Shown in pieces: positions 13,201 through 23,423 of a stretch of DNA of 64,000 nucleotides. Under the pieces are notes generated by a model. The model did no database searches. It was not told where the DNA came from and saw nothing but the letters and a program-made list of their open reading frames with translations. This DNA is from Telopea speciosissima (Eukaryota; Streptophyta; Magnoliopsida; Proteales; Proteaceae): the NCBI RefSeq assembly GCF_018873765.1, contig NC_057922.1, positions 9,251,563 to 9,315,562 on the forward strand, written 5' to 3'. The position numbers and the translations under genes were made by a program. The first letter of the stretch is position 1. Every line of letters starts with the position of its first letter.

Positions 13201-14552
13201 TTTGGTAATTGAAAAAAAAAAATTAGTTAATAGCACTGAACTCAGTCCTGACCATCCTCTCCATCCAAGGCAGAAAACTCTCCAGCACTAAACTTAAACT
13301 GGAAGACTATATTCCTTGCAGAAACAGATTTAAGACCTTGTTGATCAACATGCTATTTAAAAGATGAAGATTCTATTTATAATTAAAAATATAAAAGTAC
13401 CATAATAAAAAAGGATTCCACATTTTGTGCTCATATATTGGAGCAGAAACATAACTTTATAAAAACGAACATAACCATACTTCAACAATTTCTATGGAAA
13501 ATGCATAACTTACTGACCTTTCCATTCGACATTCCAGGTACTTTTTTGAAAAGTGTCTACATCTTTCGGATTGATAGCCAGAGGATTTGAGACAAGTAAC
13601 ATACTCTTTCTTCTCCTGAAACATTATCAGTTCAAAATTAAGTCATCTTGAAAAGAGTTGAGACATCAAGCAAATTTAACAATAAGTATTTGACTCAAGC
13701 CGAATCACTTCCATTAATTACTTGCTTCAGTGAGTGGTAAAGCACTAGGAAATTGATGGTTTAGTCAGAACATTACGTGACATACCAAGTCACATTCATG
13801 CATATGATCCAAAGGAAAAATGCCTTTTTCTGGGGGTACTGGTCTTAATCCCCTGTTCCCACCAAATGCACCACCTGCAAAAAATGTGAGTCTTATACCA
13901 GCGATCAAAATAGCAGAAAAGTAGTATAGCACATCACAAAATGTATTTGAGAGCAGGGGCTTGGCACACCATCACCTGCAGGTAGAACAGTTTGCCCACC
14001 AATAACTGCCACATGGCAGTTTAAATGGGGCTGAAATATTGGGTAATGATGGACCCTAAGGTCCTCTGCTAACATTTCAAATTTCAGCCAACCCAACTCA
14101 AGTCTAGCAAGTGGCAAAACAAGGTATTGAAGAAATCAGGGACTACTAAGGAACTGCTGCAGGGTGCATGGACATGGAAGGGAGTGTTTGGCTACATATA
14201 AAAGGATAAATTGAATTCGTCTGAAATTTGACACTTATCCAATCCACATCATTTCCTAAACAGCCAACCGGCAGAATTGCCACAACACTCTTCCATGTGG
14301 CCAAATAATTACAGGGCATGCTGAACCACATCCAGGTGAGGATGTGCTGGAATGGTTTCCCAATATTTTTCTCATATTATCACCTGTACATTCATGAGGG
14401 TGGTTAGGAAAATCAGTTCACGCGTCAAACCAAGATGATAAGCATAAAATGAAAACAAGGTAACTGGGGCCAAATTCAACATTAACATAAATCCCCAGAT
14501 CTTTTCCCCTTAAAATCATTGCCAGAGAATGAAGGAACTTACCTGCACTCAT
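10239..14552 (-). CDS. COX19: COX19, cytochrome c oxidase assembly protein (complete, 4 exons)
   Basis: COX19 is a small soluble protein of the mitochondrial intermembrane space, folded by the MIA40 pathway, that helps deliver copper to cytochrome c oxidase. Exons on the minus strand: 14543-14552 (MSA plus one base), 13786-13874, 13518-13615, 10239-10383. All are GT-AG and phases fit. The 113-residue product begins MSAGGAFGGNRGLRPVPPEK, then GIFPLDHMHECDLEKKEYVT C and CRHFSKKYLECRMERNLMA. The twin Cx9C hallmark is intact: C-DLEKKEYVT-C and C-RHFSKKYLE-C, forming a CHCH domain at about residues 30-63. The tail after the conserved AKQDMSELGF is acidic and ends GKSVVTT. The family is about 95-110 residues, so the tail is slightly long. 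The third intron (10384-13517, 3.1 kb) holds a SINE. The first exon carries only ten coding bases, a split that naive gene finders miss. Confidence 0.93.
11814..11990 (+). mobile_element. Au-type SINE in COX19 intron 3
   Basis: A tRNA-derived SINE. It contains a box B-like GCGGGTTCGAATCAAGG at about 11882, AGCCTCTCCGCGAAG, and the 3' part CAGTAGCAGGAGCCTCGTGC ending in a T-rich tail. It is flanked by a perfect 19-bp direct repeat, TTTATATATGTAACCAACA, at 11795-11813 and 11991-12009, which is the target-site duplication. It is more diverged internally than the 58.9-kb copy. Confidence 0.85.
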
Positions 14553-14912
14553 TTCTCTGTTTCTCTATCCTTGCCACAATATGATTGTCTTTTATTGGAA
14601 TGTTTTTATGAAAACTAGCAACTCCTGGCAGGGATGTTCAGGTCTTGTTTTTCTTCAATAGACAAGTAGGTCTGAATGCCCCAACAAGTTGAAAATATTT
14701 AAGTTGATGACCAATGAAGCAACTGTAGAAGAGGAAGGTTATTGCAGTCAGCAGGGTATGGATGGGTGTTTTTTGGAGAAAAAAAATTCTGCAAGAAATT
14801 TAAGTGAATATGGGAGAATGAGGTTGGAAGAGAGGTCATAGCAGCAATGTTCGGTGGCTAAATAATAATCAGTAATCTCGAAATCTAATTAGCTAACGTC
14901 CCACATTTCAAT
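14553..14912 (-). promoter_or_regulatory. COX19 upstream region
   Basis: About 360 bp lies between the COX19 start and the stop codon of the unrecognised upstream gene, both on the minus strand. The COX19 promoter must lie here or inside that gene's end. No clear TATA box or other element was identified. Confidence 0.3.
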
Positions 14913-15056
14913 TCAAATGTCAAGATGCGCAGTTTCTTCTATTTTCGTCCAGAATTCATCTTCTTTATCCCCTGTTTTCAGCATTAGTGCATTTCCCATC
15001 ATCCTCAAGTCAACTCCTTTCTGCCTAAATAGTTCTTTAAAGGCCTCTCCAAATTC
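14913..15056 (-). CDS. Terminal coding exon of an unrecognised gene
   Basis: A 47-codon frame ending in TGA, preceded by a strong acceptor (GACTCTGTTTCAG before GAATTTGGAG). It reads EFGEAFKELFRQKGVDLRMM, then GNALMLKTGDKEDEFWTKIE and ETAHLDI. Charged, helical composition and clean codon use suggest real protein. I do not recognise the family. Just upstream (15125-15170) the same strand also reads WLNREEDYLN, possibly another exon, but its splice phase does not join simply. It may be the end of the gene whose other exons lie at 18389-18637. Confidence 0.4.
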   Translation of the reverse strand, partial: EFGEAFKELFRQKGVDLRMMGNALMLKTGDKEDEFWTKIEETAHLDI

Positions 15057-15745
15057 CTGAAACAGAGTCTTAACAGGCCACTTTACGTTCTTCAACTGTA
15101 TTTCATGATAGAACACCAATCAAACCATTCAAATAGTCCTCCTCACGGTTCAGCCAGTCTTGGTATACTTGGGGATCAAATTTCCTGTTGTATTATTTCA
15201 ACCCAAGCTACACTTGTTGGGAGTCATCATTAAATCTATTAGTACTACCAGTAGTAAAAAGGCTACAAAGGGCATATTCCACTGGGGATTAGGGAATTGG
15301 AGCTCTTTGTGGTCGTCTCATCACTCTAGGGGTAGGGTTGGTGGCGAAGTGAGCTGGTAGTCTCTCACCCTCCCTCCATTCATTATTAGTTTCAGGCTCT
15401 GGTGTGTGTGTGTGAGAGAGAGAGAGTATCCACATGCAGCCGTAGGGCACTTACCTCTTCAGATATCGCCTACATGTTGTGGGACATTTGTTGTATGATC
15501 TCAAACAGGTGTGCAAGAGATTCAGGTGGTTGTTCAAGAGTCCTAGAACCACAACTAGCCATGGCTCTGATACCAAAATCATGGGGTTCTAATCACCTAG
15601 TAGCAGGGATAAGAATCCCACAGGAAGAACCAGAATCACAAGGTTAGGACGAGCCAGTTTTAGAGAGAAAATTCAACACTTACAATCAGCTGGATAGTGG
15701 GTTCGGTGCTGGGCTGAAACTTGACAATGACTGAACTCAAGAAAA
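15057..15745. other. Probable intron DNA with a (GT)n(GA)n microsatellite
   Basis: Apart from the possible WLNREEDYLN exon at 15125-15170, no gene was found. A compound GT/GA microsatellite lies at about 15402-15427. Confidence 0.5.
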
Positions 15746-16990
15746 TATACAACAACAACAACAGCAACAAACTCAACCTTACCCCAACTTAATGGGGTCG
15801 GCTACATGGATTCAAACAAAACAAAGTAGGGAAAACAGAGTTCGAACCTAAAAGGGGAAGAAAGTATGGAAAAGAGGGATGGGGAAAGAGGTGAGAAATG
15901 AAAAATAGCAAAAGACTAATGAAAGATAGGATACAAATAGAAAGATGAAAGAAAGTAAGAGGAAAGAGGCACATCCCGGCACGTCAGGGGATTCTCAGCT
16001 ACATGGGGTCTGCGATATGGATCCTTGCCCTCCAATAGGCTCTGTCCGAGGTCATACTTGGTACAAGACCTAAACTATGCATGTCCTTCCTTACCACTTC
16101 TCCTATGGTCATTTTAGATCTGCCCCTAGCTCTTTTAGCTCCTTCAATAGGAATCATATCACTCCTCCTTACTGGGGCATCCCTACCCAGGCCTCCATTG
16201 ACTATGACCATACCACCTTAAATGACTCTCTCGGAGCTTGTCACTAATCGGGGCAACTCCCAAGTCCGTTCTTATATGTTCATTTCATACTTTATCCTTC
16301 CTTGTTTTTCCACACATCCATCTTAACATTCGCATCTCTGCTACACGAAGCTTATCAATATGACACTTCCTAATTGCCCAACATTCGGCCCCATACATCA
16401 TGGCTGGTCGAACAACAATCCTATAGAACTTTCCTTTGAGCTTTAAGAAAATGCGTTGGTCACACAATACTCTGGACGCACCTCTCCACTTCATCCATCC
16501 CACTTTGTGAAACATCATCCTCTATGGCACCTTCTTTATTTATGATTGACCCCAGATATCTAAAATAGTCACTCTGCGGTATCTCTATTTCCTCAATTCG
16601 CAGTTTCGCACCCTATCAATCAAAGTGTGACTAAAATTACACATCATATACTCTGTCTTCGTTCTTCTAATCTTAAAGCCTCTTGTTTCCAAAGTTGACC
16701 TCCAAAGCTCTAACTTAGAGTTTATCCCTTCTTTAGTCTCATCCACCAAAATGATATCATCAGCAAAGAGCATACACCATGGAACCTCATCTTGAATGAT
16801 CTTGGTTACATCGTCTATGATAAGCACAAAATGGTAAGGATTTAGGGCTATAAGCCTGAACCCTGATGTAATCCAATCGTCAAACCTCCCACAGATCTCA
16901 CACTAGTCACCACACTCTCATACATATCCTTAATGACATCCACATATTTACCTGACACCCCCCTCTTCACTAGAACTTGTTGGATTAGAT
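15746..16990 (-). mobile_element. RTE-type LINE, 5'-truncated and decayed
   Basis: Minus-strand reverse transcriptase pieces in order: 16585-16827 with PWCMLFADDIILVDETKEG (the FADD catalytic box) and LELWRSTLETRGFKIRRTKT; 16285-16518 with [17 protein letters not shown] and [14 protein letters not shown]; 15999-16211 near the C-terminus. The frames are interrupted by stops and small indels, so there is no working protein. The 3' end at 15746-15800 has the (TTG)n tail and the GGGGTAAGGTTGAGTTTGTT signature usual for plant RTE elements. The 5' half, including the endonuclease, is absent. Confidence 0.85.
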
Positions 16991-17467
16991 CTCTAGGGAT
17001 TCAAGAAAATATTAGAACTAGAATTGAAATAACAGACCAACTCCGAACAATAGAACAATAGAAACTTGATGAAAAAACAGTAATAACTCTAAGGCCTCTT
17101 CGGATGGACAGATTAAACCTCTTTGAAATCCTACGATCCCTTTTCCCCAATTCTTTTTTTGACAACAGTCTCAAAGTTTAAACCATTTGATCAAACTAAA
17201 AAAAGGCATGTCCCTTGAAGTAAACCAGCTTCACAGATTTCACTAAAGAAATTCCTACCAAAGCCAAAACTTGTGAAAACAGAATTGGAAAAAAAAATCC
17301 CATTGCACCAAGAAAATAGAACTGGAATTCAAATATCTGCTTCAGAATAGGGAGAAGGGAAAACGACTATTCTCATTTATAGAATACTCTACGAGAGATA
17401 GAGACAGATGATTAAGGCTCTAACACAAAGCAGCAATTGACTGAGACATAGGCAAATAACATGGTCC

Positions 17468-17700
17468 ATGTTCATGATTTTTTTTTTCTTCTATCAAATG
17501 GATTCTTTGCCTAAAAAAATTTGAAACCCACTTTGCAGAGACAATTCTAGCCAACCTATGGCCATTACTTGCATCAGCTAATGTTCATGTTCATGATTTT
17601 TTCTCTCTCAATGATTCTTTGCCTAAAAAAATTCAAAACCACTTTGCTGAAGACAATTCTAGCCAAACCACACCCATTACTTGCATCAGCTAATGTTCAT
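17468..17700. repeat. Two-unit tandem duplication, about 118-bp unit
   Basis: Units 17468-17585 and 17586-17700 both run from CATGTTCATGATTTTT through TCTTTGCCTAAAAAAATT and ACAATTCTAGCCAA to GCATCAGCTAATGTTC. They differ by scattered substitutions and short indels, so the duplication is not recent. Confidence 0.85.
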
Positions 17701-18388
17701 GCGCTTCTTACTTTCTGGAAACATTAGATCAGTTTTGAAGCGGAATGGTACGACTTCTTAAGATGCATTCATGTACTGAGAGAGAGAGAGAGAGACTAGT
17801 ATGACCACCCATGTCTCTATCAGGCTAATTTTCTCCATTCTTTTCTTCCTTGTGGATGATTTGAAATGCTATTCTAGATTCCAAAGCACAATAGTTCAAA
17901 AAACTGAAGTTAATTGAGTTTTAACACACAGTTTAAGAAGCAAGAATCAAAATATGCCAACCAATGAAAGGATAATTCAAGAGGAAATCCTTATTTACTA
18001 ACAAAAAACAGGATGGGGAACATTTAAGTTTTTAAATTGACTTTAGAAGACGGTAATTTTGAAACCCCAATATAAGCCTGAATTGAACATGTACCGCGAA
18101 CCAAAGCAAGTGACCCAAATTAAATATATTAAGCTCCACCCAATCCTGGCCTTACAAATCATAAACAAAGAAGGGAGCAAAGAAGGATTTATTTGGGGAA
18201 ACTGAAAATTGAACTACTAATAAGCATTTTCTCTTTTTTTATCCCTAGCGGTCATGTGGAACTTCACATTGGTCCACATCAGGCAAAAAGTTATCTTTAG
18301 CCTTTAGGGAAGTAATGGAATGAAAGTAATAAAAGAAATACTGTAATTGGAGAGAATTTCCGACTCCATCAAGTGATGAAAATCCTAC
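17701..18388. other. Probable intron DNA, no gene recognised
   Basis: A GA microsatellite lies at about 17779-17797. Otherwise AT-rich DNA without coding character. Confidence 0.5.
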
Positions 18389-18637
18389 AGTGAGAAAAGC
18401 TCACTATAAATCTTTTCAAGTGCATCTTTGTGATCGATAGCATGATTTCTCTTGCTTTTGTCGGGTCCTCTGACGGCCTTAAAGTCGATCAAAAGTTGGT
18501 TCACGCTATAGTCGTAACATTATCTTTACTTATGCTAAATACTAATTCCTAAATATTGGACTGCAATTTCATAATCAAACAGTAACTTACACCACCACTA
18601 TCGATTTTTCAACAGAGAAGCTGATATTCGGACTGGT
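18389..18637 (-). CDS. Two coding-like exons of an unrecognised gene
   Basis: Minus strand. Exon 18591-18637 (after TTTTGCTACAG, donor GTAAGT) reads TSPNISFSVEKSIVV. Exon 18389-18505 (after GACTATAG, donor GTAGGA) reads VNQLLIDFKAVRGPDKSKRN, then HAIDHKDALEKIYSELFS. The phases match (2 into 1), and together they give about 53 residues without a stop. If the second donor is not used, the frame ends in TAG two bases on. No start codon is visible in these exons; upstream sequence at 18840-18960 looks like a GC-richer first exon. The family is not recognised. It may belong with the exon at 14913-15056. Confidence 0.4.
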
Positions 18638-19053
18638 CTGTAGCAAAACTGATTGGTTTCAGAAAGGCAAAACGAGTGGATAGCCTAGAAGTGCACCCAT
18701 ACTAATTATGGGTAAATATGAAGAGAAACACTAAAGCAATCAAATCTAATTTAAAAACAAAAATAGAGTTCAGAGAGAAAGAGAGACTATGATGGTAGAG
18801 AGTTTGCTCGAGGAGTGTGAAAAAAAGAACGAGATGTGAGAGAGAAACGTACTTTAGCAACTGGTTGAAGAATCGGCTCTGTTTCCCTTTATTCTTCGAT
18901 GCGAATAGATAACCGTTAGTGTTGCAGAATCGCCACTTCTCTTTGGTGTTTATCCTAGCAGGCGCAAGAGAGAAGACCTACGAGAGATTAGAATTAGGAA
19001 ATGATGGTTTGGATGGGGTATTACGGTATTACCTCAAGTAGGAGTTTTTTTTT

Positions 19054-20539
19054 GGGTTTTTTCACGTACCCCTGAGGTTTTACGTAATTATGGAAAAATC
19101 CCTAAATTTTCAAAAATACCATGTACCCCCCTGAGGTTCTTAACAGTTAACATATTCTCCCATTCCGTTATTCTAAGTCTAACAGTGTTAAAATCAAGTG
19201 ATAAACTGACAAAAATGCCCTTATGAGAAAGAAAAAAAAGACAAAAATCCTGCAACTCATCTTCCCAAGTCGATTTGAGAAAGATGAATTGCAATATCGA
19301 AGAAGGGAACACCATTGATCTTCACCATTGTAGTTGAAGATCTAAAAAATATGCCTAAACGTGTGAAATAGGAACCAAAACGAATACAAATTGAGTTAAA
19401 ATCAAATTAGTGAAAATTCTGCAAAAAACCGAATGGATTTTGGTTTTCAGTTGTAATTTCTAAGATTTTGTATCAATTATTATAAAATACAATGTAAGGC
19501 TCTTTAGGCACATGCGATTAGGATTTTGGGATATGATTTGAGTTGCTTGCGCAGGGAGTCTCTGAGAAACAGCTAGGGTGAGAAGCCTACAACCTGAGAT
19601 GGGTTCTTCTTCTCTTTTCTTCTTCTTTTTCTCCATTCTACCGCCAACCATATTCTGAGTTTGAATTTTGATCATCAATAGCTATAGTTGCTGGGTGCGT
19701 TTGATCTCAGATTTAGAGTGTCAGACTACTCTTTCATTCCATATCAGATTCCTGATCATCAGGTAAGATCAAATCAAAGTTTTGATTTCTGATTTATCTA
19801 ACTAGCGGCTGCTCTGTTTTATTATCTATTTCAACACCTAGTGATTTGTTATTAAACCTGATCCATTAACCTGATTCCACCCAAACTTTTGGGAATCAAA
19901 GCCCTACCCTGGACTTATACTCGACCAGATTTGGTGGCTGTCTAATCTGTTATTTTTCTGCTATTTAATCATCGCTCATACCTGCAAATTCTTGATTCCA
20001 GAAAAAATAATTCCTGATTACTTCTAATCTAACCATTAGATTAGGATAATTATTGGGGATTGTTGAAGACTATCGAGATAGGGGAGCCAATCTCGACAGT
20101 CTTCAATAGGGATCATTAAAGCTACCCTGGGAGAGAATTCGATCCACATTTGGGGAAGATCTGACCAGTGGATTGAATTTCTGTTTGATTGAAGTCTGAA
20201 AGTTCTCCTTCAAAACCGGAATTCTCTAAGTACTCTCGAACTACCTAACCATTATCTCATCTTCTGAAGGAGCTAACACACTCATTGTTCCCTACAAGAT
20301 ACATGCAACTCATCTTCCCCAAATCGATTTGGGGAAGATGAGTTGCCAGGTTTTATTTTTCTTTCTTGTAAGGACATTTTTGTCGGTTCTTCCCTCTATT
20401 TTAATACTATTAGGCTTAAACTAACGGAATAGAAGAATATGTTAACTGTTAAGAACCTCAGGGGTACACAGTATTTTCAAAAACTGAGGGAGTTTTCCAT
20501 AATTATATCAAACCTCAGAGGTATACGTGAAAAAAACCC
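19054..20539. mobile_element. Long-TIR Mutator-like element, copy 1
   Basis: The left arm begins GGGTTTTTTCACGTACCCC at 19054 and continues with CTGAGG and a fixed series of blocks to about 19300. The right arm (about 20290-20539) is its inverted counterpart, ending ACGTGAAAAAAACCC. Arms are about 240-250 bp. Flanks are nine Ts on the left and TCTTTTTTT on the right, compatible with a 9-bp duplication carrying one change. The 1-kb interior has no recognised gene. A 38-bp near-perfect palindrome (20308-20345) sits at the inner end of the right arm. Confidence 0.8.
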
Positions 20540-20854
20540 TCTTTTTTTTTCACCTTATATGGGATTGGATACCCTTTCTAGCGATCGGAAGCACTCCAGT
20601 GTCTGGGCGCAGAAACCACACAATCAGGTAGCATTATTTACCTATTATACATATTATTTAGATAAATATAGGGAAATTTACGCATATCACCCTGAGGTTT
20701 GACAAAAGGATATTTTCACCCCCAGGTTTGAAAAATTCTGTGTACCTTCCTGAGGTTTGCAAACTGTAACAGACAGGTCCATTCCGTCAGTTCATGATTA
20801 ACACTGTTAAAAAATAGATTTGAACCGACTGAATTGCCCTTCTAAGAAGAGTCG

Positions 20855-20885
<31 letters not shown>

Positions 20886-21152
20886 CAACTCATCTTCCCC
20901 AAATCGTTTAGGGTTTGAAAAAAGGGGAAGATAAGTTGGGGAGAAGAGAAGCAATTCTCACCACCATTAATGCTTCTCAGGAAGAAAGCGTGACCTAGCT
21001 TGACCTAGCTTTCTTCTTTTTCACGGATACCTTCGCAGAAACTTGAGAGTATATCATCGTCCGCTTCAACATCTCTGTATCAAGAACCAAAGCCAAAGTA
21101 TCTCTTACTTCTATTCTCTTTCTTCTCTCGCTTCTTCTTTAAAGACAGAGAA

Positions 21153-21484
21153 ATGGAGCTTAGCAACCTAACGCAGGAGATCTTCTCGAGACTGGAGCAG
21201 AACTGTAGCAGAAATGGCTATCGCATTGTGAAAACAAGAAAACTAGAATTCTTAGCATTGACGGTGGTGGAACAAAAGGCCTTGTTGCCGGAGCAGCCTT
21301 AATCCATCTAGAAGACCAGATCCAATCCAAAACCGAAGATCCTCAATCTCGAATCATCGATTTCTTCGACGTTCTCGCTGGAACGGGAATCGGCGCCATT
21401 TTCGCTGCAATGCTGACGGCAGACGCCAGTAATGGTGGCCCATTGTTCACCGTCAGAGATTGGATTAAAACATGGTTAACTTAG
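21153..21484 (+). pseudogene. Captured patatin-like phospholipase fragment (pPLAIII type)
   Basis: Starts ATG at 21153 with MELSNLTQEIFSRLEQN, like the N-terminus of plant patatin-like proteins. After a one-step frame change near 21240 it reads TRILSIDGGGTKGLVAGAAL, IHLEDQIQSKTEDPQSRI and IDFFDVLAGTGIGAIFAAML, ending with FTVRDWIK and a stop. DGGG is the oxyanion-hole motif. GTGIG replaces the classical GxSxG, the known mark of the pPLAIII group. About 105 of some 400 residues are present and the catalytic Asp region is absent. It lies wholly inside the Pack-MULE and is a gene fragment. Confidence 0.85.
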
Positions 21485-21603
21485 GTTGCAGGATTGATCA
21501 TGTTGGAACCTGCAACGCTAATTATTTTGTTTCTTTCTACTTTTTCTATATCTCTGTACATGTTTCAATCTGCAGATGATGTTCCTATTTTATTTTGTTA
21601 AGT

Positions 21604-21816
21604 GTTGATAAAATTGGTGAAACATTTCTACACGGGAAGAAGGGTATTTGGATTAAAATACCTATTGAACTTGCAAATCTAGTTGAAGCTGCTGTTAAGG
21701 TAACTAATTCAGAAGCTTATCTGGAAAATTGCATTTTATTTATAAAAATTTCTTCGATTTCCTGGGTCAATTCATGTTTCCCTGACTCTGATTAATGGAT
21801 TTGCAGGAGGAAAGCA
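21604..21816 (+). pseudogene. Captured Nudix hydrolase exon with its intron
   Basis: Reads VDKIGETFLHGKKGIWIKIP then IELANLVEAAVK, followed by donor GTAACT at 21700 and, about 110 bp on, an acceptor GATTTGCAG before GAGG. This matches the N-terminal part of plant NUDT2/NUDT10-like proteins (family form: QGKKGVWLxLP...NLVEPAVKEG), with the exon boundary in the expected place. The Nudix box itself is not present. Keeping the intron shows it was copied from genomic DNA, not mRNA. Confidence 0.75.
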
Positions 21817-22403
21817 TGACCTAGCTTTCTTCTATTCTCTTTCTCAAATGCGCCGGGGGGTGGGGTTGAAGCTTTTGTTTCTTAGCAATTCACCATTCGA
21901 AGGTACGGTTTCTTCTATTCATGTTTCTTAGCAATTCACCACAAACCGTACCTTCGAATAGTGACCTGCTTATCATTAATTAGCAACAATTGACATAGCT
22001 TTCTTCTATTCTCGGTTATGGTAAATTGCTGCTTATCATTAATTAGTAGCAATTGAACGAACAACAAATCTGATTAATGGATTTCCTGCGTCAATCAAAG
22101 TATCTCTTTCTCAGGAAGAAAGCGCTTGACCTAGTTTTCTTTTCTTTCTTCTCTCACTTCTCTTTGGGGAAGATGAGTTGCAGTTTTTATTTTTGATTTT
22201 TGATTTTTTTGTTCTTTTCTTAGAAGGGCAATCCATCAGTTCAAGTTTATTTTTTAACATTGTTAGTCATGAACGGATGGAATGGACCTATCTGTTACCG
22301 TTTGCAAACCTTAATGGGATACGTAGAATTTTCCAAACCTGGGGAGTAAAAATATCCTTTCGTCAAACCTCAGGTGAGTATGCGTAAATTTCCCATAAAT
22401 ATA

Positions 22404-23423
22404 TGCTCAAGAGAGTTTCACAATTTATGCTTTCATGGGCCACAAGGGGTGTTAATTGTAAATCGAAACCAAATCAAATAGTTTAAACTGAAATCGATAA
22501 GCCATTACTAATCTGCTCGATTTTGGTTTTGAAATGTAAAACTGTCTATTAAACTATTCAGTTCAATTTTGAACCGACAAATCGTGGGTTTTGAAACTAT
22601 GAAGCTGCTTAGAACCAGTTTGATGTTGAGCTGATTATATATATTAAGCCATTGAAAAAATCGATTAATCCTAGGAACAGCCTCGAAAAAATTGATTAAT
22701 CCTAGAAACAGCCTCTGTGAAACGGGGGACATATGGCTGACCAAATAGTAGTGGGAGCCTCTTGCACTAGATACAACCTTTGATAATTTTTTCATTGCGA
22801 GTCCAATAAAAATAAGTTCATTCCCAATTAGACCCATAATTAATAACTAAATGGACAACAAAATCAAAATTGAAACCAATAAAACTGTTTAAATTGAAAA
22901 GCCCATACTAAAGGATCTAGATATGATACTCTCCTTTTCCTATGGTCTCTCTGTAAATGTCTAAATTCCAAAGCACTTATTGGTTAAAAGTACGTGTATT
23001 TTTCAAGCATTACATTTAACCAGACTGAACCACATAAGCCATACGCATGGTATCTTCAAAGATCAGAAACGCCCATTTACAGTGCAGTCACAGTTAACTA
23101 GGCACTTACACAATGAATCCTCAATCGATGAGCAGTGCAAGTCAAATAAACCGAAAATTAGACAGACCAGGCATCTAGAATTGAAGGATAGCTTGCCTTC
23201 TTCAACAGATTTCTCTTTCCCCAACTTCTTATGTTACAGGAGCCAAAGAATTGCATTACACAGTATGTATGGTAATGGTATAACTATATAATCAACATCT
23301 TCTTAGCTTGCTACCTAGGAATAACTTAACCACAAATTGAAACTATGCATTGGGCAGATTAGAATGAATTGCTATCATGGATAAATCTTTTTCTTTCAAT
23401 TCATTCAAGCTCTCATCCCAAAT
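22404..23423. other. Region downstream of MTR4, with a SINE relic
   Basis: About 22695-22785 keeps the order of an Au-type SINE 3' half (AGAAACAGCCTCTGTG, then GTGGGAGCCTCTTGCACTAG), heavily decayed. The rest is AT-rich, with MTR4's 3' untranslated region expected just below 23424. Open frames at 22508-22837 and 22980-23291 show no protein character. Confidence 0.5.

Larger units (their letters stand above)
20671..22394. mobile_element. Pack-MULE carrying parts of two host genes
   Basis: A 1,724-bp element bounded by a perfect 9-bp direct repeat, ATAAATATA (20662-20670 and 22395-22403), the Mutator signature. Inverted termini start GGGAAATTTACGCATA and extend about 200-230 bp inward on each side. 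The interior holds a patatin-like phospholipase fragment (21153-21484), a Nudix hydrolase exon with flanking intron (21604-21816) and several copies of a GACCTAGCTTTCTTCT motif. There is no transposase. The left arm shares CTGAGGTTT blocks and the inner CAACTCATCTTCCCCAAATC motif with the neighbouring element at 19054-20539, so both belong to one broad family. Confidence 0.9.

Noticed and set aside
21153-21484. Functional phospholipase gene
   Set aside because: Only the N-terminal quarter is present, with a frame change, inside a transposable element.
22508-22837. 109-codon minus-strand frame
   Set aside because: AT-rich repeat-like DNA overlapping a SINE relic; no protein character.
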